From a virus: a stretch of 38,376 nucleotides of DNA. Both the position numbers and the translations under genes were made by a program. Location: the IMG/VR virus record IMGVR_UViG_3300048924_000262, positions 1-38,376 of that record; one strand, written 5' to 3'. This document shows positions 15,043-30,935 of the stretch, one piece after another. The number at the start of each line of letters is the position of its first letter. Within the stretch, counting starts at the first letter, position 1. Below the pieces are notes generated by a model, which ran no database searches, had not been told where the DNA came from, and was given only the letters and a program-made list of their open reading frames with translations.

Positions 15043-17865
15043 TTATGTGTGTAGGTTGTAGTACTTCATGTAAAGTGCTAAACCTCTTAGTAATTCACCA
15101 GTATAGAAACCAAAGTACATGGAATTGTTTTGGCTTGTAGTTGGTGTGCCACTTCTAATGGCTGGTGACCATGCTCCATTCATCACGTGATTAGCACTAA
15201 CTACATCGTAGTTTTGTTGTATCTCAGCAAAGAGTAAATCAAGTAATTCATGATCTGGATAACCTGCAATCGCCATCATTGATGCACCTGCAAGCCATAG
15301 CCCTGACATATGACCTGTAAAGCCATCATAGATAACTTCACCATTATCTTTAAATCGTGTTGGTGCATGGCCATCGTTATTTTTCATGAACCACTTTAAG
15401 TAGTTCATCCAGTTCTTACAGTACGTAAGTATGTTCTGTGGAATGGTGTAATCACCACGTTGATACAGTTCATGTACTACATCACAACCTGCAAAGAACG
15501 CACGAGGTTCATAACCAGACCATGCCTCTTCATACCAGTGCTGCATGATGAATACGTCGGGTTGTTCACCATCAGGTAAGTACGCTAATGCGTCCTGACG
15601 GTTCCACACAAACGCCTGTGCACACGGACCTGGTACAGTCGGATGAAACTTATTCGTAAACCAGTTCTGAGCATCACATAAGAACCTCATACTGTTATTC
15701 AATCTGGTTTCATCAATTGTGGTCCCCTGAAAGCACCATATAGCCGGTAGTTGATACCCTGGGTATGGAAGGCCATGCCAGCCAGAGTACAACTGAGCAT
15801 ACGGATCTGTGATGTTACTGAAGGGTATCAAGCCTGGTGTGTATGAGAGACTATCAAGCATGTACTGCTTGATCACACAATCGCCTAAGCGGGCTGTATA
15901 CCCGTTTCCGGTACTGTCATTGAACCTAAGACTTAGCAGTACTGAATAATCACCTGTACCGCCATCATCATAGAGTGCTGGTAGGTCATTAATGCAGTAC
16001 CAGTCGATACGACCGCTAACGCCATCGACCGGATCGGTATCAAGTAGTAACGTAAACTCTTTACGTGCGGTAAGGGTTGGTTGTCCAGGCTGTTCATCGC
16101 CTTCTTGATGATCAGGTTGATATGAGCTTAATTTAAAATCTAAGACTGAAAATGTTTGTGTAACCCATGCACCATTATTTGCAGGTAACATAGCCCACCA
16201 CCTCCAACCAAAATCATCAATAATGCGGATGTTAAAATCATCAGCATAAGTACGATATGTGAAAGTAACTAAATCCTGTTCTTCTTTATCGAAAATCCAG
16301 AAACCTACGGTAGAACTACCGTCACTATCCATAGTACTTGTTATGACGTTATCATAGTACTTACCTGCAATGCCGCTTTGATATTCAAGTTTAGTTACGG
16401 TGTTACCACCATAATCAGAAATCATACGCATATCTGCTGTTAAGTACTGTCCACCATCTGGCTTAGCAATTCGCGTAAAGTGGTTCATAGGTATACTCAT
16501 TGCCTGAATACTGCCATCCGTTTTAGTAATTGGCAGACCGCAACGATATCTAATTGCACCTTCATCTGTTTTTGTTTTATTCACAGTTAATGCAACGGCA
16601 AGACTTAATGCAGCTCCAGAGGTATCTACACCACCATATTCAACATAGAAATTGCTACTATTATTAAATTTGAACCAGATTGATTGTTGTTCAAGTGTGG
16701 TTTGTGCTGATGCACTTTGATTAATTACAATATATCCATCAGCATCACGCGAGTAAGTAGCGGCCTGATTACTTGGATAGAAATAATCATATGAGATACC
16801 GTCTGTAAAAGGTGTTGTTGCTGCGGTAGATTTACGGAAGAACTTATCGAATTTATCTATATCAGAGTACCCAATACAGGTAATCATTGAGTTTTGCCAG
16901 GCTAACCAGTACTTACGCTCGCTTGTGATATCCCATAGTAGTTTTGCTGCCTGGCAGAACCACAATTCGGCATCTGATGCGTTATCTGCGAAATCAAAGG
17001 AACCATAGTTATCAATTGGTACATGTACAGGCCTGTTGTGCCAACGTTCATTACGCCCCATCAGATAACCGCCATGTTCTACAGGGTTACGTGTTGCATA
17101 GTTGAAGCGGTAATTACCGTTGATGGAAGTATTTTTGAGCTGGACTGTACCGATCTGGCTTGTTAGCCCTTCTGCCAGTACATCACCATTGCTATCTACC
17201 TTGCGGCCTGTACGGTCGATGATCCAATCAACATTGTATGTAGGTGCTTTGGTTTTCCAGTCTACCGAACCTTCTGTATCCCATGCATATACAGTAGCGT
17301 TTACCTGATTCCAGCCTAAAGAAGCACGTTCAGGAAAAGCGAACCATACAGCATCGAGGTACTCACCATAGTTTGGTGCACCGTGTGGTATCTGTGTCTG
17401 TCCGTTTGTCCATGTAAACAGTACTCCCTTGAAGCCTCCATGAGTTGGGTACTCTGGATCTAATGGGTAGTGTGCCAGTACCGGAGCTTTTCCGTTACAT
17501 ATCCAGTTACAGCGTAATGAACCATCAGGTGGATCTGGAAACGCTACCCCTCTGTAGAATGCATTGTGATATCCGTTAAAGTAGTCCTTTGCCAGTTCCA
17601 GATAGTGGGGTTCTTTGGTTGCCTGATATGCGTATATTGCACCTAAAATTGCTAATGACTGCCCTTCGGTGGTTGCGTCACCATCAGGTTGTGCTTCCCA
17701 TCCTGTTTCCGCTATAAAGTGCCTATTATTTGCAAGTACTTTATCTGGATTAAAAACAAAATGTTCATTTTTGTTATCGTTAGTTAAACCTGTATTACGT
17801 TCTAAAAATTTCAAATGCCCTTCTAACATTTGAAGGGCATTATCTATGTTACCTTTTCTAATCAT
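15043..17865 (-). CDS. Large tail-associated glycoside-hydrolase-like protein, putative depolymerase
   Basis: The 940-residue protein looks like a polysaccharide-active enzyme. The first 350 residues have helix-pair patterns of an (alpha/alpha)6 barrel: GDATTEGQSLAILGAIYAY, then YLELAKDYFNGYH and a WFCQAAKLLWDIT helix. A beta-rich region (about residues 360-680) looks like an inserted jelly-roll or carbohydrate-binding part. The last 250 residues return to helices rich in Trp, Tyr, Asp and Glu (QHWYEEAWSGYEPRAFFAG, HMSGLWLAGASMMAIAGY), as in GH-type and lyase barrels. I cannot assign a GH family or catalytic residues. Its start overlaps the stop of the decorated tube gene (TAATG), so the two are made together. 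A tail-displayed capsule, O-antigen or exopolysaccharide depolymerase is the most likely role. Confidence 0.6.
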   Translation of the reverse strand: MIRKGNIDNALQMLEGHLKFLERNTGLTNDNKNEHFVFNPDKVLANNRHFIAETGWEAQPDGDATTEGQSLAILGAIYAYQATKEPHYLELAKDYFNGYHNAFYRGVAFPDPPDGSLRCNWICNGKAPVLAHYPLDPEYPTHGGFKGVLFTWTNGQTQIPHGAPNYGEYLDAVWFAFPERASLGWNQVNATVYAWDTEGSVDWKTKAPTYNVDWIIDRTGRKVDSNGDVLAEGLTSQIGTVQLKNTSINGNYRFNYATRNPVEHGGYLMGRNERWHNRPVHVPIDNYGSFDFADNASDAELWFCQAAKLLWDITSERKYWLAWQNSMITCIGYSDIDKFDKFFRKSTAATTPFTDGISYDYFYPSNQAATYSRDADGYIVINQSASAQTTLEQQSIWFKFNNSSNFYVEYGGVDTSGAALSLAVALTVNKTKTDEGAIRYRCGLPITKTDGSIQAMSIPMNHFTRIAKPDGGQYLTADMRMISDYGGNTVTKLEYQSGIAGKYYDNVITSTMDSDGSSTVGFWIFDKEEQDLVTFTYRTYADDFNIRIIDDFGWRWWAMLPANNGAWVTQTFSVLDFKLSSYQPDHQEGDEQPGQPTLTARKEFTLLLDTDPVDGVSGRIDWYCINDLPALYDDGGTGDYSVLLSLRFNDSTGNGYTARLGDCVIKQYMLDSLSYTPGLIPFSNITDPYAQLYSGWHGLPYPGYQLPAIWCFQGTTIDETRLNNSMRFLCDAQNWFTNKFHPTVPGPCAQAFVWNRQDALAYLPDGEQPDVFIMQHWYEEAWSGYEPRAFFAGCDVVHELYQRGDYTIPQNILTYCKNWMNYLKWFMKNNDGHAPTRFKDNGEVIYDGFTGHMSGLWLAGASMMAIAGYPDHELLDLLFAEIQQNYDVVSANHVMNGAWSPAIRSGTPTTSQNNSMYFGFYTGELLRGLALYMKYYNLHT

Positions 17866-19553
17866 TAATGAAGATCCGCCATTAGTAAGGAGCCGTACCA
17901 GGTACTCCCCCCATCTATTGACGTGAATTGAAAAACATCAACTGAATCTTTAGTGAAGGTTAATACTGGAGTACGCCCGTATGACCATTTAACACTCGAA
18001 GGCCATTCTATTTTATTAGCACCTGTGCCTTGCATCAGATATACCGTGATGGTTTGACTGTTCTTAGTACTACCGCTTGCATTGATAATGCTTAATTGAG
18101 TACTCGCAGAGGTAAGTGTTGCAGAGAACACTCTTTTACCATCTGACATATCAAGACTAAGTGCGTCTGTTACGGTATTTAGTACTAACAAATCTTGAGT
18201 TATAGTAACCTTAGTATCAATGTTTGCCTGTAGTGCTGCATTCTTTACATCAATCTGTGATTTTGAGTAAGTACCTACATCATTATAGTTCAGAGACACG
18301 TTAGAACTTAATGGATAACCGTTAACAGTAGTAATACGTAGTGCAAAGAGATCGTTAGCCTGGGTACGAGAATATACGTCACTAATATCTGCTGCTACCA
18401 ATTGAATGTTAGTACCAGATAATGGCTTGTTATTGATTAGGAACGTCTTTGGAACGAAAGTACTATTACTATAACTTAGGCTTGCCATATCCGTTAACTG
18501 TGCTGCCGTTAGAGTAATATTACCTGTTAATGCTAATCCATTTACTGTAATAGTTTTTGCTACAAAGTTTGTATTAACCTGCGTCTGTGAATATACATCT
18601 AAAATATCGGCTGCTACTAAGTTTAACGCCGTACCTGTTAGTGCGTGTCCGTTTAACTGGAACACTTTAGGAACATAGCTGTTATCGGTCTGTGTTTTTG
18701 AGTACACATCAGAAATATCGGCTGCTACAAGAATGATATTTCCGCTAAATGGTTTGCCATTGATGGTACGGGTAATCGGTACGTAGTTACTGAGATCAGT
18801 AGCCGCTGCTGCACCAAGTTCTGACAAAGTAGGCTTATCGGCAGTGGTATACACCTTGTACCATGCACCAGTACTTGCTGATGAGAAGTTACGTAAATTC
18901 AGTACCGGAGTACCGGATTTGTTCATCACTAACTGAGTACCGTTAGAACCATCAAGGTTCGTGATACCCAACATATCTACGCCTGATGGCGAGTTTACCG
19001 CTGGGATCTTAACAAATGAGTTACCGTCACGGCCTTGATAACTGGGGAACTCTACACCGTTACTACCTACGCCCCAATCACCACGATTAAGCGGTACTAC
19101 GGACTCATCAAGGATACCTGCTGCTACCTGTGTCTCAGGAGTAAACACATACGAGCGGGTAACTACGGTATCAATATCCGATGAGTCAGAAACTTTGGAT
19201 AGATAGCCGTTGTACATCACATAGTTCACCGACGTATCGTTAGTACCATCATCAAGCATTTCAACCTTAACCTGTACTAACTGCTGTGAGTCAACAACAG
19301 AATCAAGTACGGCGTTTTCACTTGGCACATAGTTAACTTTAATAGTCATATCACCATATGAACTATCACCCGCTACTTTAGAGGTGTAAGTACTATCATA
19401 TGTTTCTACAGTTGAAATAGTTGTTGATTCACTAAAACTTGGAAACGCTGAAAGATTTTCTACTTGAACAAAAGTACGGGCATTTGGATCAACATTAGTT
19501 GTATCGGTGTTTATCCATACCGTAGTTAAATTCCCTAAAAATGTTTGAGCCAT
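17865..19553 (-). CDS. Decorated tail tube protein (tube domain fused to fibre-like repeats)
   Basis: This 562-residue protein has three parts. Residues 1-145 are paralogous to the plain tube protein at 14512-14985. Residues 145-260 form a linker with collar-like segments (FPSYQGRDGNSFVKIPAVN). Residues 262-435 hold about five repeats of roughly 40 residues with consensus xNGxxLxGxxxLxAADIxDVYSxTQ, a pattern known from enterobacterial tail-fibre collars. Residues 440-562 are a small beta domain (SLDMSDGKRVFSATL, VFQFTSIDGGSTW). It is translationally coupled by TAATG to the putative depolymerase gene. Tube proteins of lambda-like phages may carry one Ig-like domain, but a fibre-repeat fusion next to an unadorned paralogue is unusual. 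A GGGGA site precedes the ATG. Confidence 0.78.
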   Translation of the reverse strand: MAQTFLGNLTTVWINTDTTNVDPNARTFVQVENLSAFPSFSESTTISTVETYDSTYTSKVAGDSSYGDMTIKVNYVPSENAVLDSVVDSQQLVQVKVEMLDDGTNDTSVNYVMYNGYLSKVSDSSDIDTVVTRSYVFTPETQVAAGILDESVVPLNRGDWGVGSNGVEFPSYQGRDGNSFVKIPAVNSPSGVDMLGITNLDGSNGTQLVMNKSGTPVLNLRNFSSASTGAWYKVYTTADKPTLSELGAAAATDLSNYVPITRTINGKPFSGNIILVAADISDVYSKTQTDNSYVPKVFQLNGHALTGTALNLVAADILDVYSQTQVNTNFVAKTITVNGLALTGNITLTAAQLTDMASLSYSNSTFVPKTFLINNKPLSGTNIQLVAADISDVYSRTQANDLFALRITTVNGYPLSSNVSLNYNDVGTYSKSQIDVKNAALQANIDTKVTITQDLLVLNTVTDALSLDMSDGKRVFSATLTSASTQLSIINASGSTKNSQTITVYLMQGTGANKIEWPSSVKWSYGRTPVLTFTKDSVDVFQFTSIDGGSTWYGSLLMADLH

Positions 19554-19555
19554 AA

Positions 19556-19993
19556 TTATTCCCCATAGCTAAAAGATAGAGTTTGCGTGTGTACATAAGC
19601 GGTTTCCGTTGCTTCGGCTTGAGAAGTCATTAGGCTATCTTCAATACGCACATTGAATAATGGTATTGGAAGCTGCTGGTTTAGGTCATTAAAGAAACCA
19701 GGCGTATAAACTGCTTCAAGGATTTTTTCAATTTCATTGGATGCTTCTTTATATGATTGTCCAACAGACACAAACTCAATACGAAATTCACATAAATTTC
19801 TAATAGTTGATGGCAAAATTTGATTATTAATGACTGTGTTTGCTTTAGATACTTGAGTACGTTGTACAGAAGAATCACCAATATAAACTACAGTAATATC
19901 ATCTACTGATGCTTTTGATGGAAAGTGTAAATTAGTAACTGGAGAAAGTTTATTAATTAAGTACTTTCTGATTTTATAGTCTGCCGTGAACAT
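19556..19993 (-). CDS. Tail terminator / tail completion protein (gpU- or gpZ-like position)
   Basis: The 145-residue protein lies between the gpFII-like gene and the tail tube gene, where siphoviruses encode the tail terminator. It has an alpha-beta pattern compatible with that fold (YKEASNEIEKILEAVYTPGFF helix between strands, ending in TQTLSFSYGE). GAGGAA upstream overlaps the end of the previous gene. The assignment rests on order and size. Confidence 0.6.
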   Translation of the reverse strand: MFTADYKIRKYLINKLSPVTNLHFPSKASVDDITVVYIGDSSVQRTQVSKANTVINNQILPSTIRNLCEFRIEFVSVGQSYKEASNEIEKILEAVYTPGFFNDLNQQLPIPLFNVRIEDSLMTSQAEATETAYVHTQTLSFSYGE

Positions 19994-19994
19994 A

Positions 19995-20306
<312 letters not shown>

Positions 20307-20309
20307 TTA

Positions 20310-24131
<3,822 letters not shown>

Positions 24132-24136
24132 TCATT

Positions 24137-27085
<2,949 letters not shown>

Positions 27086-27264
27086 CTGCGGTGCGGGTAT
27101 AGTTATTTCGTTCACACACAAATCTTTATATCCGGTGGCGAAACTACGCGTTCTTTAAAAAATTCAGGGAGAACCTTTTTTGTTTATTTACCATTTTTGG
27201 TGATTGAACTATTTAAGTACTTTATGATAATCTTTTCGATCTACACACATACGAGGTTAGTTTT
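27086..27264. other. Intergenic region with candidate promoter
   Basis: About 180 bases between cargo genes. Apart from the promoter candidate at 27204-27231 no RNA gene or strong hairpin was seen. Confidence 0.4.
27204..27231 (+). promoter_or_regulatory. Candidate sigma70 promoter for the gene at 27265
   Basis: TTGAAC (27204-27209) and GATAAT (27226-27231) are 16 bases apart. The spacer contains AAGTACTT, one of the AGTACT palindromes common in this prophage, which could be an operator or coincidence. Confidence 0.5.
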
Positions 27265-27675
27265 ATGCTGACTGTGATCTTAAAGTTCTTTGAGTTGTTC
27301 ACTAAGTTACCAAAGTCTGTTCAAGAGCAAATTATAAATGCTGTTATTCTAACTCTTACACTTGGCTTTAAACGTTTCTTCAAAAAGAAAAAAGAAGAAG
27401 ATTTAAGGAAAGCTACTGAAGAAGCAGTTAGTCCACAAAAATGGCAGACTACATCAGTTGCTGTGAGTAATCTCATGCCTTCTCTTTACTCTCAAAAGAA
27501 AAAAGAAGAGTTTGCTAACTCAGTTGTTGAGTTAATTAGAAGCGACTTATTCATCAAAGAATTAAGTACACGCATCGAAAAGATTAACTCTAATGATGAA
27601 GAAAGCTACGTGGCTTTGTGCTCTATCGAAACTAAAAAGCTAATCATTGAAATGCTTGAAAAGAACACCAAGTAA
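27265..27675 (+). CDS. Unknown small membrane-associated helical protein
   Basis: I do not recognise this 136-residue protein. Residues 1-35 form a hydrophobic or amphipathic helix (LLTVILKFFELFTKLP, then AVILTLTLGF), followed by a strongly basic KRFFKKKKEED segment and a helical C-terminal domain. GAGG lies eight bases upstream. It is followed after 60 bases by another membrane protein gene in the same direction. The layout suggests a two-gene cargo operon driven from 27204-27231. Confidence 0.65.
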   Translation: MLTVILKFFELFTKLPKSVQEQIINAVILTLTLGFKRFFKKKKEEDLRKATEEAVSPQKWQTTSVAVSNLMPSLYSQKKKEEFANSVVELIRSDLFIKELSTRIEKINSNDEESYVALCSIETKKLIIEMLEKNTK

Positions 27676-27735
27676 ATGATAGCCGATGATTACATAATGA
27701 CAATTTTATAGCTCTTTTTATGGCAAGGAATCAAT

Positions 27736-28245
27736 ATGAATCTACAAGCAAGTCTGTTTATAGCCGCAGCAATAGCTATTGCTGCCTATCAATGGGTTAA
27801 GCATAAGGGTACAAAAAAGAATTGGGAAAAAGGGAGTATCATTTTTGTAGGCTTATTACTTGCAATACCTGTTTTCTTTGTTTCCTCAGTCGCAATTTTT
27901 GGTATTTGGGGGCAGGAAGGTCAAGCAAAAGAAGATGCTCAACAGGAAGCACGTAAAGCAGAAGAAGATAAGAATCCGATTGGCTATGCAAAAAATCACC
28001 ACAATCCTGTTTATGAATGTCAGCGAGCTATCGAGAAATTAGCTAAGTATGACTTTAAATGGAAGGATTCGATTACCAACCCTGCTTTTGTAACATACGC
28101 ATGGGTTAGTAAAGATTCAAAAGTGATTGAAATGTATGGTGACCAAGCTCAAGCACAGAATGGATTTGGTGCATATAAGAATGTCCAGTATTCCTGCAAA
28201 TTTAATGGCGAAACTGGCGAAATACTATCTTATAACTTCAATTAA
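27736..28245 (+). CDS. Unknown protein with two N-terminal membrane segments
   Basis: The 169-residue protein has membrane segments at about residues 5-19 and 34-56, a charged helical linker (EGQAKEDAQQEARKAEEDKN) and a C-terminal domain with two Cys residues (YECQRAIEKL and YSCKFNGETGEI), which could form a disulphide if periplasmic. The C-terminal part looks like a small compact alpha-beta domain. AAGGA lies upstream of the ATG. I cannot name a family. It is convergent with the EAL gene, with a strong terminator between. Confidence 0.65.
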   Translation: MNLQASLFIAAAIAIAAYQWVKHKGTKKNWEKGSIIFVGLLLAIPVFFVSSVAIFGIWGQEGQAKEDAQQEARKAEEDKNPIGYAKNHHNPVYECQRAIEKLAKYDFKWKDSITNPAFVTYAWVSKDSKVIEMYGDQAQAQNGFGAYKNVQYSCKFNGETGEILSYNFN

Positions 28246-28251
28246 ATTGTT

Positions 28252-28293
28252 AAATGAAGCCCTACCAAGCTTAAAACTGGTAGGGCTTCATTT
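28252..28293. terminator. Strong bidirectional terminator
   Basis: A perfect 16-base stem (AAATGAAGCCCTACCA with its complement, 28252-28267 and 28278-28293, 10-base loop) lies between the convergent genes ending at 28245 and 28302, with A/T-rich flanks. Confidence 0.9.
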
Positions 28294-28301
28294 ATTGAGA
28301 T

Positions 28302-28985
28302 CTATAGCAAACTATTAACTTTATGGAATGGAACTGACCTGTACAAATAACCTTGTACTGCTGATACTCCCGCATCCTGTAGTACTGGTAGCTCCTGCCG
28401 CTGCTCTACTCCCTCAACGATCACATACGGACAGTACTTCATGATGTTCTTCATCAGTACGTTGAATGTGGGTTTCTGTACTTCCTGACGGTAGAACGCT
28501 TTATCAAATTTTACCGCCTCATAGCATCCAGTAGTTAGTGCTTCGACATTGGCACGGCCTGAGCCAAGATCATCAAGGAACAAACGATAGCCAACGTTTA
28601 ACAGTGTTCTGAGTATCGGATGTTCAATACCCATTTCAAGCCCTTCAAAGTTCTCTGAGATCTCAAGCCTGATGAAATCCAGCTTATCCAATAGCTGAAT
28701 AATATCCCTGTCAAAGATACATAGCCGTGCCTGTACAGTATCAACGTTAACGGTACAGAAAAGCCGGTGTTCTCTGAACCATGACGCATGAACTTCTACT
28801 GTCTCTAATTGTTGTTTGAGTAGTTCCTTCTTCCCTTCGACCGTCATTGCCATGATGAAGTACTTACTATTCAGTACTGGCAGATCTTCACAGTGAAAGC
28901 GTGTTAGCAGTTCGCATCCTACAAGCTGACCTGCCGGAGTCATTATTGGTTCCGCAATGAAGGTTTTGGTGATCATTCCACTCAT
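28302..28985 (-). CDS. EAL-domain protein, c-di-GMP phosphodiesterase candidate
   Basis: The 227-residue protein is a stand-alone EAL domain. The EAL signature is CELLTR (Glu25). The metal- and substrate-binding residues of active phosphodiesterases are all in place: Asn80, Glu109 (LEISEN), Asp138-Asp139 (FLDDLGSG), Lys159, Glu191 (VEGVEQ) and Gln211. Size and lack of a GGDEF or sensor domain recall YdiV-type short EAL proteins, but unlike YdiV this one keeps the catalytic residues. It would lower c-di-GMP in the lysogen and so favour motility over biofilm; that is inferred. GTAC density here is as high as in the phage core, so the gene is probably a long-term phage resident. A start at codon 1 or codon 4 cannot be decided. 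Confidence 0.88.
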   Translation of the reverse strand: MSGMITKTFIAEPIMTPAGQLVGCELLTRFHCEDLPVLNSKYFIMAMTVEGKKELLKQQLETVEVHASWFREHRLFCTVNVDTVQARLCIFDRDIIQLLDKLDFIRLEISENFEGLEMGIEHPILRTLLNVGYRLFLDDLGSGRANVEALTTGCYEAVKFDKAFYRQEVQKPTFNVLMKNIMKYCPYVIVEGVEQRQELPVLQDAGVSAVQGYLYRSVPFHKVNSLL

Positions 28986-29173
28986 CCATTTAATCGATAA
29001 TAATTTAATTATTGATCGGTTTAAACTATCAATGGAAGGTGTTCTTCATCTTATTTTACAGACTTAACTTATTGAAAATGATCGATTTTATGTGATTTTT
29101 AGCGTTTCGTATTGATCAAAACCAAACCACTGTATAAATTTACAGTACCATAATCTCATCGAAGGGCAGGAAA
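28986..29173. other. Divergent regulatory region between the EAL gene and the gene at 29174
   Basis: The region contains three TGATC-centred words (near 29012, 29080 and 29113) and, on the plus strand, TTGATC followed 15 bases later by TATAAA as a weak promoter for 29174. Repeated words in a divergent promoter suggest an operator array, but similarity between copies is short. Confidence 0.4.
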
Positions 29174-29509
29174 ATGGGTAATAAGAATTCGTTTGATTCA
29201 AGCGTTAAAAAAGGTGTTCAGGTGTATTGGCAGTGTGGACAACGGATAGTGGTTGTTCATCATGGAGGGTACTTAGAACGTATTGAAGACGGGCAATGTG
29301 TCTTAATCGAGACAACACCTCATGAGGATGGTACTCGTTTGTACTGGTTCGGTGTGGCTTCAAGTAACGCATACTACTTTATGCTTGAGGTAGCTCAACC
29401 AGTGGATATCTTTGCTGTCAGTAGTTGGTTCTATGCACAACAAGCTATGTTAGAGGCACACGATAAGGATAATGCATTCTGTGATATGCAGGGTGAATTA
29501 CCTTTTTGA
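29174..29509 (+). CDS. Unknown small protein divergent from the EAL gene
   Basis: The 111-residue protein is beta-rich in its first two thirds (VQVYWQCGQRIVVVHHGGYL and RLYWFGVASSNAYYFMLEV) and ends with an acidic helix and ELPF. No membrane segment or known motif is visible. GAAGGGCAGG precedes the ATG. GTAC density is core-like (three in 336 bases). It may be co-regulated with the EAL gene from the shared intergenic region. Confidence 0.65.
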   Translation: MGNKNSFDSSVKKGVQVYWQCGQRIVVVHHGGYLERIEDGQCVLIETTPHEDGTRLYWFGVASSNAYYFMLEVAQPVDIFAVSSWFYAQQAMLEAHDKDNAFCDMQGELPF

Positions 29510-29569
29510 TAGCTCCTTAAGCAAGGTTGTGGTACATACAATACAAAAGATTGTATCGGAAAGGGATTC

Positions 29570-30133
29570 ATGGATTGGGGCAATGGTTCAGATCTGATTA
29601 GTGCTGGATGTAATGCTGTAATGGCAGGTGTAGCTGTGTATGCTGCTGCAAAAGCTAAAGATTGGCTTTCACCAAAAATCAATGAGCGAAAATTTAAATT
29701 TGCAGATGAGCTTATTGATCAGTTTTGTAAAATACAGCAGGAGGGATTTTACCTGCATAGTGATGTGAAACAAATAATCAATACAAATCCAGATGAACAA
29801 GGTGATGCTGAGATATTCCGAAAACGCTGGAACGCGATTTACCAGAGGGAAATTGAATATAGAAGGAACATTATCAATCTTCGTACCACAATGGAACGCA
29901 TGGATTTATGGGGATTAAAGCCTAAAAACGAAGTACACTTCACAGACCTTATTGATTCACATTTAGGCTTGGCATATAAAATAGAGGAATCGCTATCTAT
30001 TGGGGCAGATGAAACCAGATTACGGTTACAAAACAGCTTTGAGTATGACAGACAAATCAGTGAATATTACAAAGTTCTTCGCGGCACCCATAATAAGATA
30101 ATGAAACACTATAGTGAATTATTTGTTGATTGA
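29570..30133 (+). CDS. Membrane-anchored helical protein, local paralogue family
   Basis: The 187-residue protein begins with DWGNGSDLISAGCNAVMAG and VAVYAAAKAKDWLSPKINERK, a short hydrophobic segment (about residues 9-27) with a conserved W-SPKI exit, followed by about 155 residues of charged helical sequence. The opening is nearly the same as in the protein at 31068-31733. AAAGGG lies four bases upstream of the ATG. It is followed closely by the paralogue at 30143, so they form an operon. Function unknown; a membrane-tethered role in exclusion of other phages is a guess. Confidence 0.75.
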   Translation: MDWGNGSDLISAGCNAVMAGVAVYAAAKAKDWLSPKINERKFKFADELIDQFCKIQQEGFYLHSDVKQIINTNPDEQGDAEIFRKRWNAIYQREIEYRRNIINLRTTMERMDLWGLKPKNEVHFTDLIDSHLGLAYKIEESLSIGADETRLRLQNSFEYDRQISEYYKVLRGTHNKIMKHYSELFVD

Positions 30134-30142
30134 GGATATTCT

Positions 30143-30826
30143 ATGGCTTGGTATGATATTACTGGTACGGTAGCTGATTGGGTTATGGCAGGAGCAGCCG
30201 GATATGCAGCTTTTTTAGCAAAAAATTGGATTAAGCCAAATCTTCAACAACAAGGTTTGTCAAAGGTTGTCAATTTTTTACAACAAGACATTTCAAACTT
30301 AGCAACATTGCGAATAGAATACATTTATATAAAGTCTATAGTAAGAAATATTGAATGGCTTAAAGGTAATATCGATTTTATGCCTGGTGAAAAGCAAAAG
30401 CGACTAAGAGGTGTTTGTGATGATATTAAAAATGATATCATCCCAAAAAAAACAAATATCAAAATAAAAAACATTAATGAATTTAAAACTGCATTAAAAG
30501 AACTACAATGGTATGGTTACTCTTTTAAAAAAGAGAAGCTCCAATTAATTGAGGAATTATATAAATTAAAGAATGAGAACGACAATACAATAAATTCCAT
30601 TGTAATGTATGTGGATAAACTGGGCAGTACCGAAGTTATGGAAAGCTTCATGTTTTCTGAAAAGAAAAATTCAAATGAAGTTTTCAAAAAACTCGATGAA
30701 ATCATTTCTGGCCTCAACTCTTACGAAGAAAAACACGAGGAAGATTATAAGCAACTCAAAAATATTAAGGCTAAGATATTGAGTGAGAACCCCTTAGTTA
30801 CTGATTTCTTTGAGCTTAAGAGATAA
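30143..30826 (+). CDS. Membrane-anchored helical protein, local paralogue family
   Basis: The 227-residue protein starts WYDITGTVADWVMAGAAGYAA and continues FLAKNWIKPNLQQQG, the same hydrophobic segment and W-K-P exit as its neighbours. Next is a long, lysine-rich helical domain with coiled-coil character (residues 45-225). It begins nine bases after the previous stop, with GAGGA as ribosome binding site. It is the most divergent of the three adjacent paralogues after the N-terminus. Function unknown. Confidence 0.75.
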   Translation: MAWYDITGTVADWVMAGAAGYAAFLAKNWIKPNLQQQGLSKVVNFLQQDISNLATLRIEYIYIKSIVRNIEWLKGNIDFMPGEKQKRLRGVCDDIKNDIIPKKTNIKIKNINEFKTALKELQWYGYSFKKEKLQLIEELYKLKNENDNTINSIVMYVDKLGSTEVMESFMFSEKKNSNEVFKKLDEIISGLNSYEEKHEEDYKQLKNIKAKILSENPLVTDFFELKR

Positions 30827-30907
30827 TATTTCTAAAGAGGCTTCATTCATTTACTACTTCTCAAAGCTATTGTTATATAAACATTATGGAACATTTGTGT
30901 ATACGTC

Positions 30908-30935
30908 TTGACACAAAATAGGTAAAAAATAAGAT
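30908..30935 (+). promoter_or_regulatory. Strong sigma70-like promoter
   Basis: TTGACA (30908-30913, perfect consensus) is followed after 16 bases by TAAGAT (30930-30935). Transcription would start near the hairpin at 30936-30986 and continue into the gene at 31068. Confidence 0.6.
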
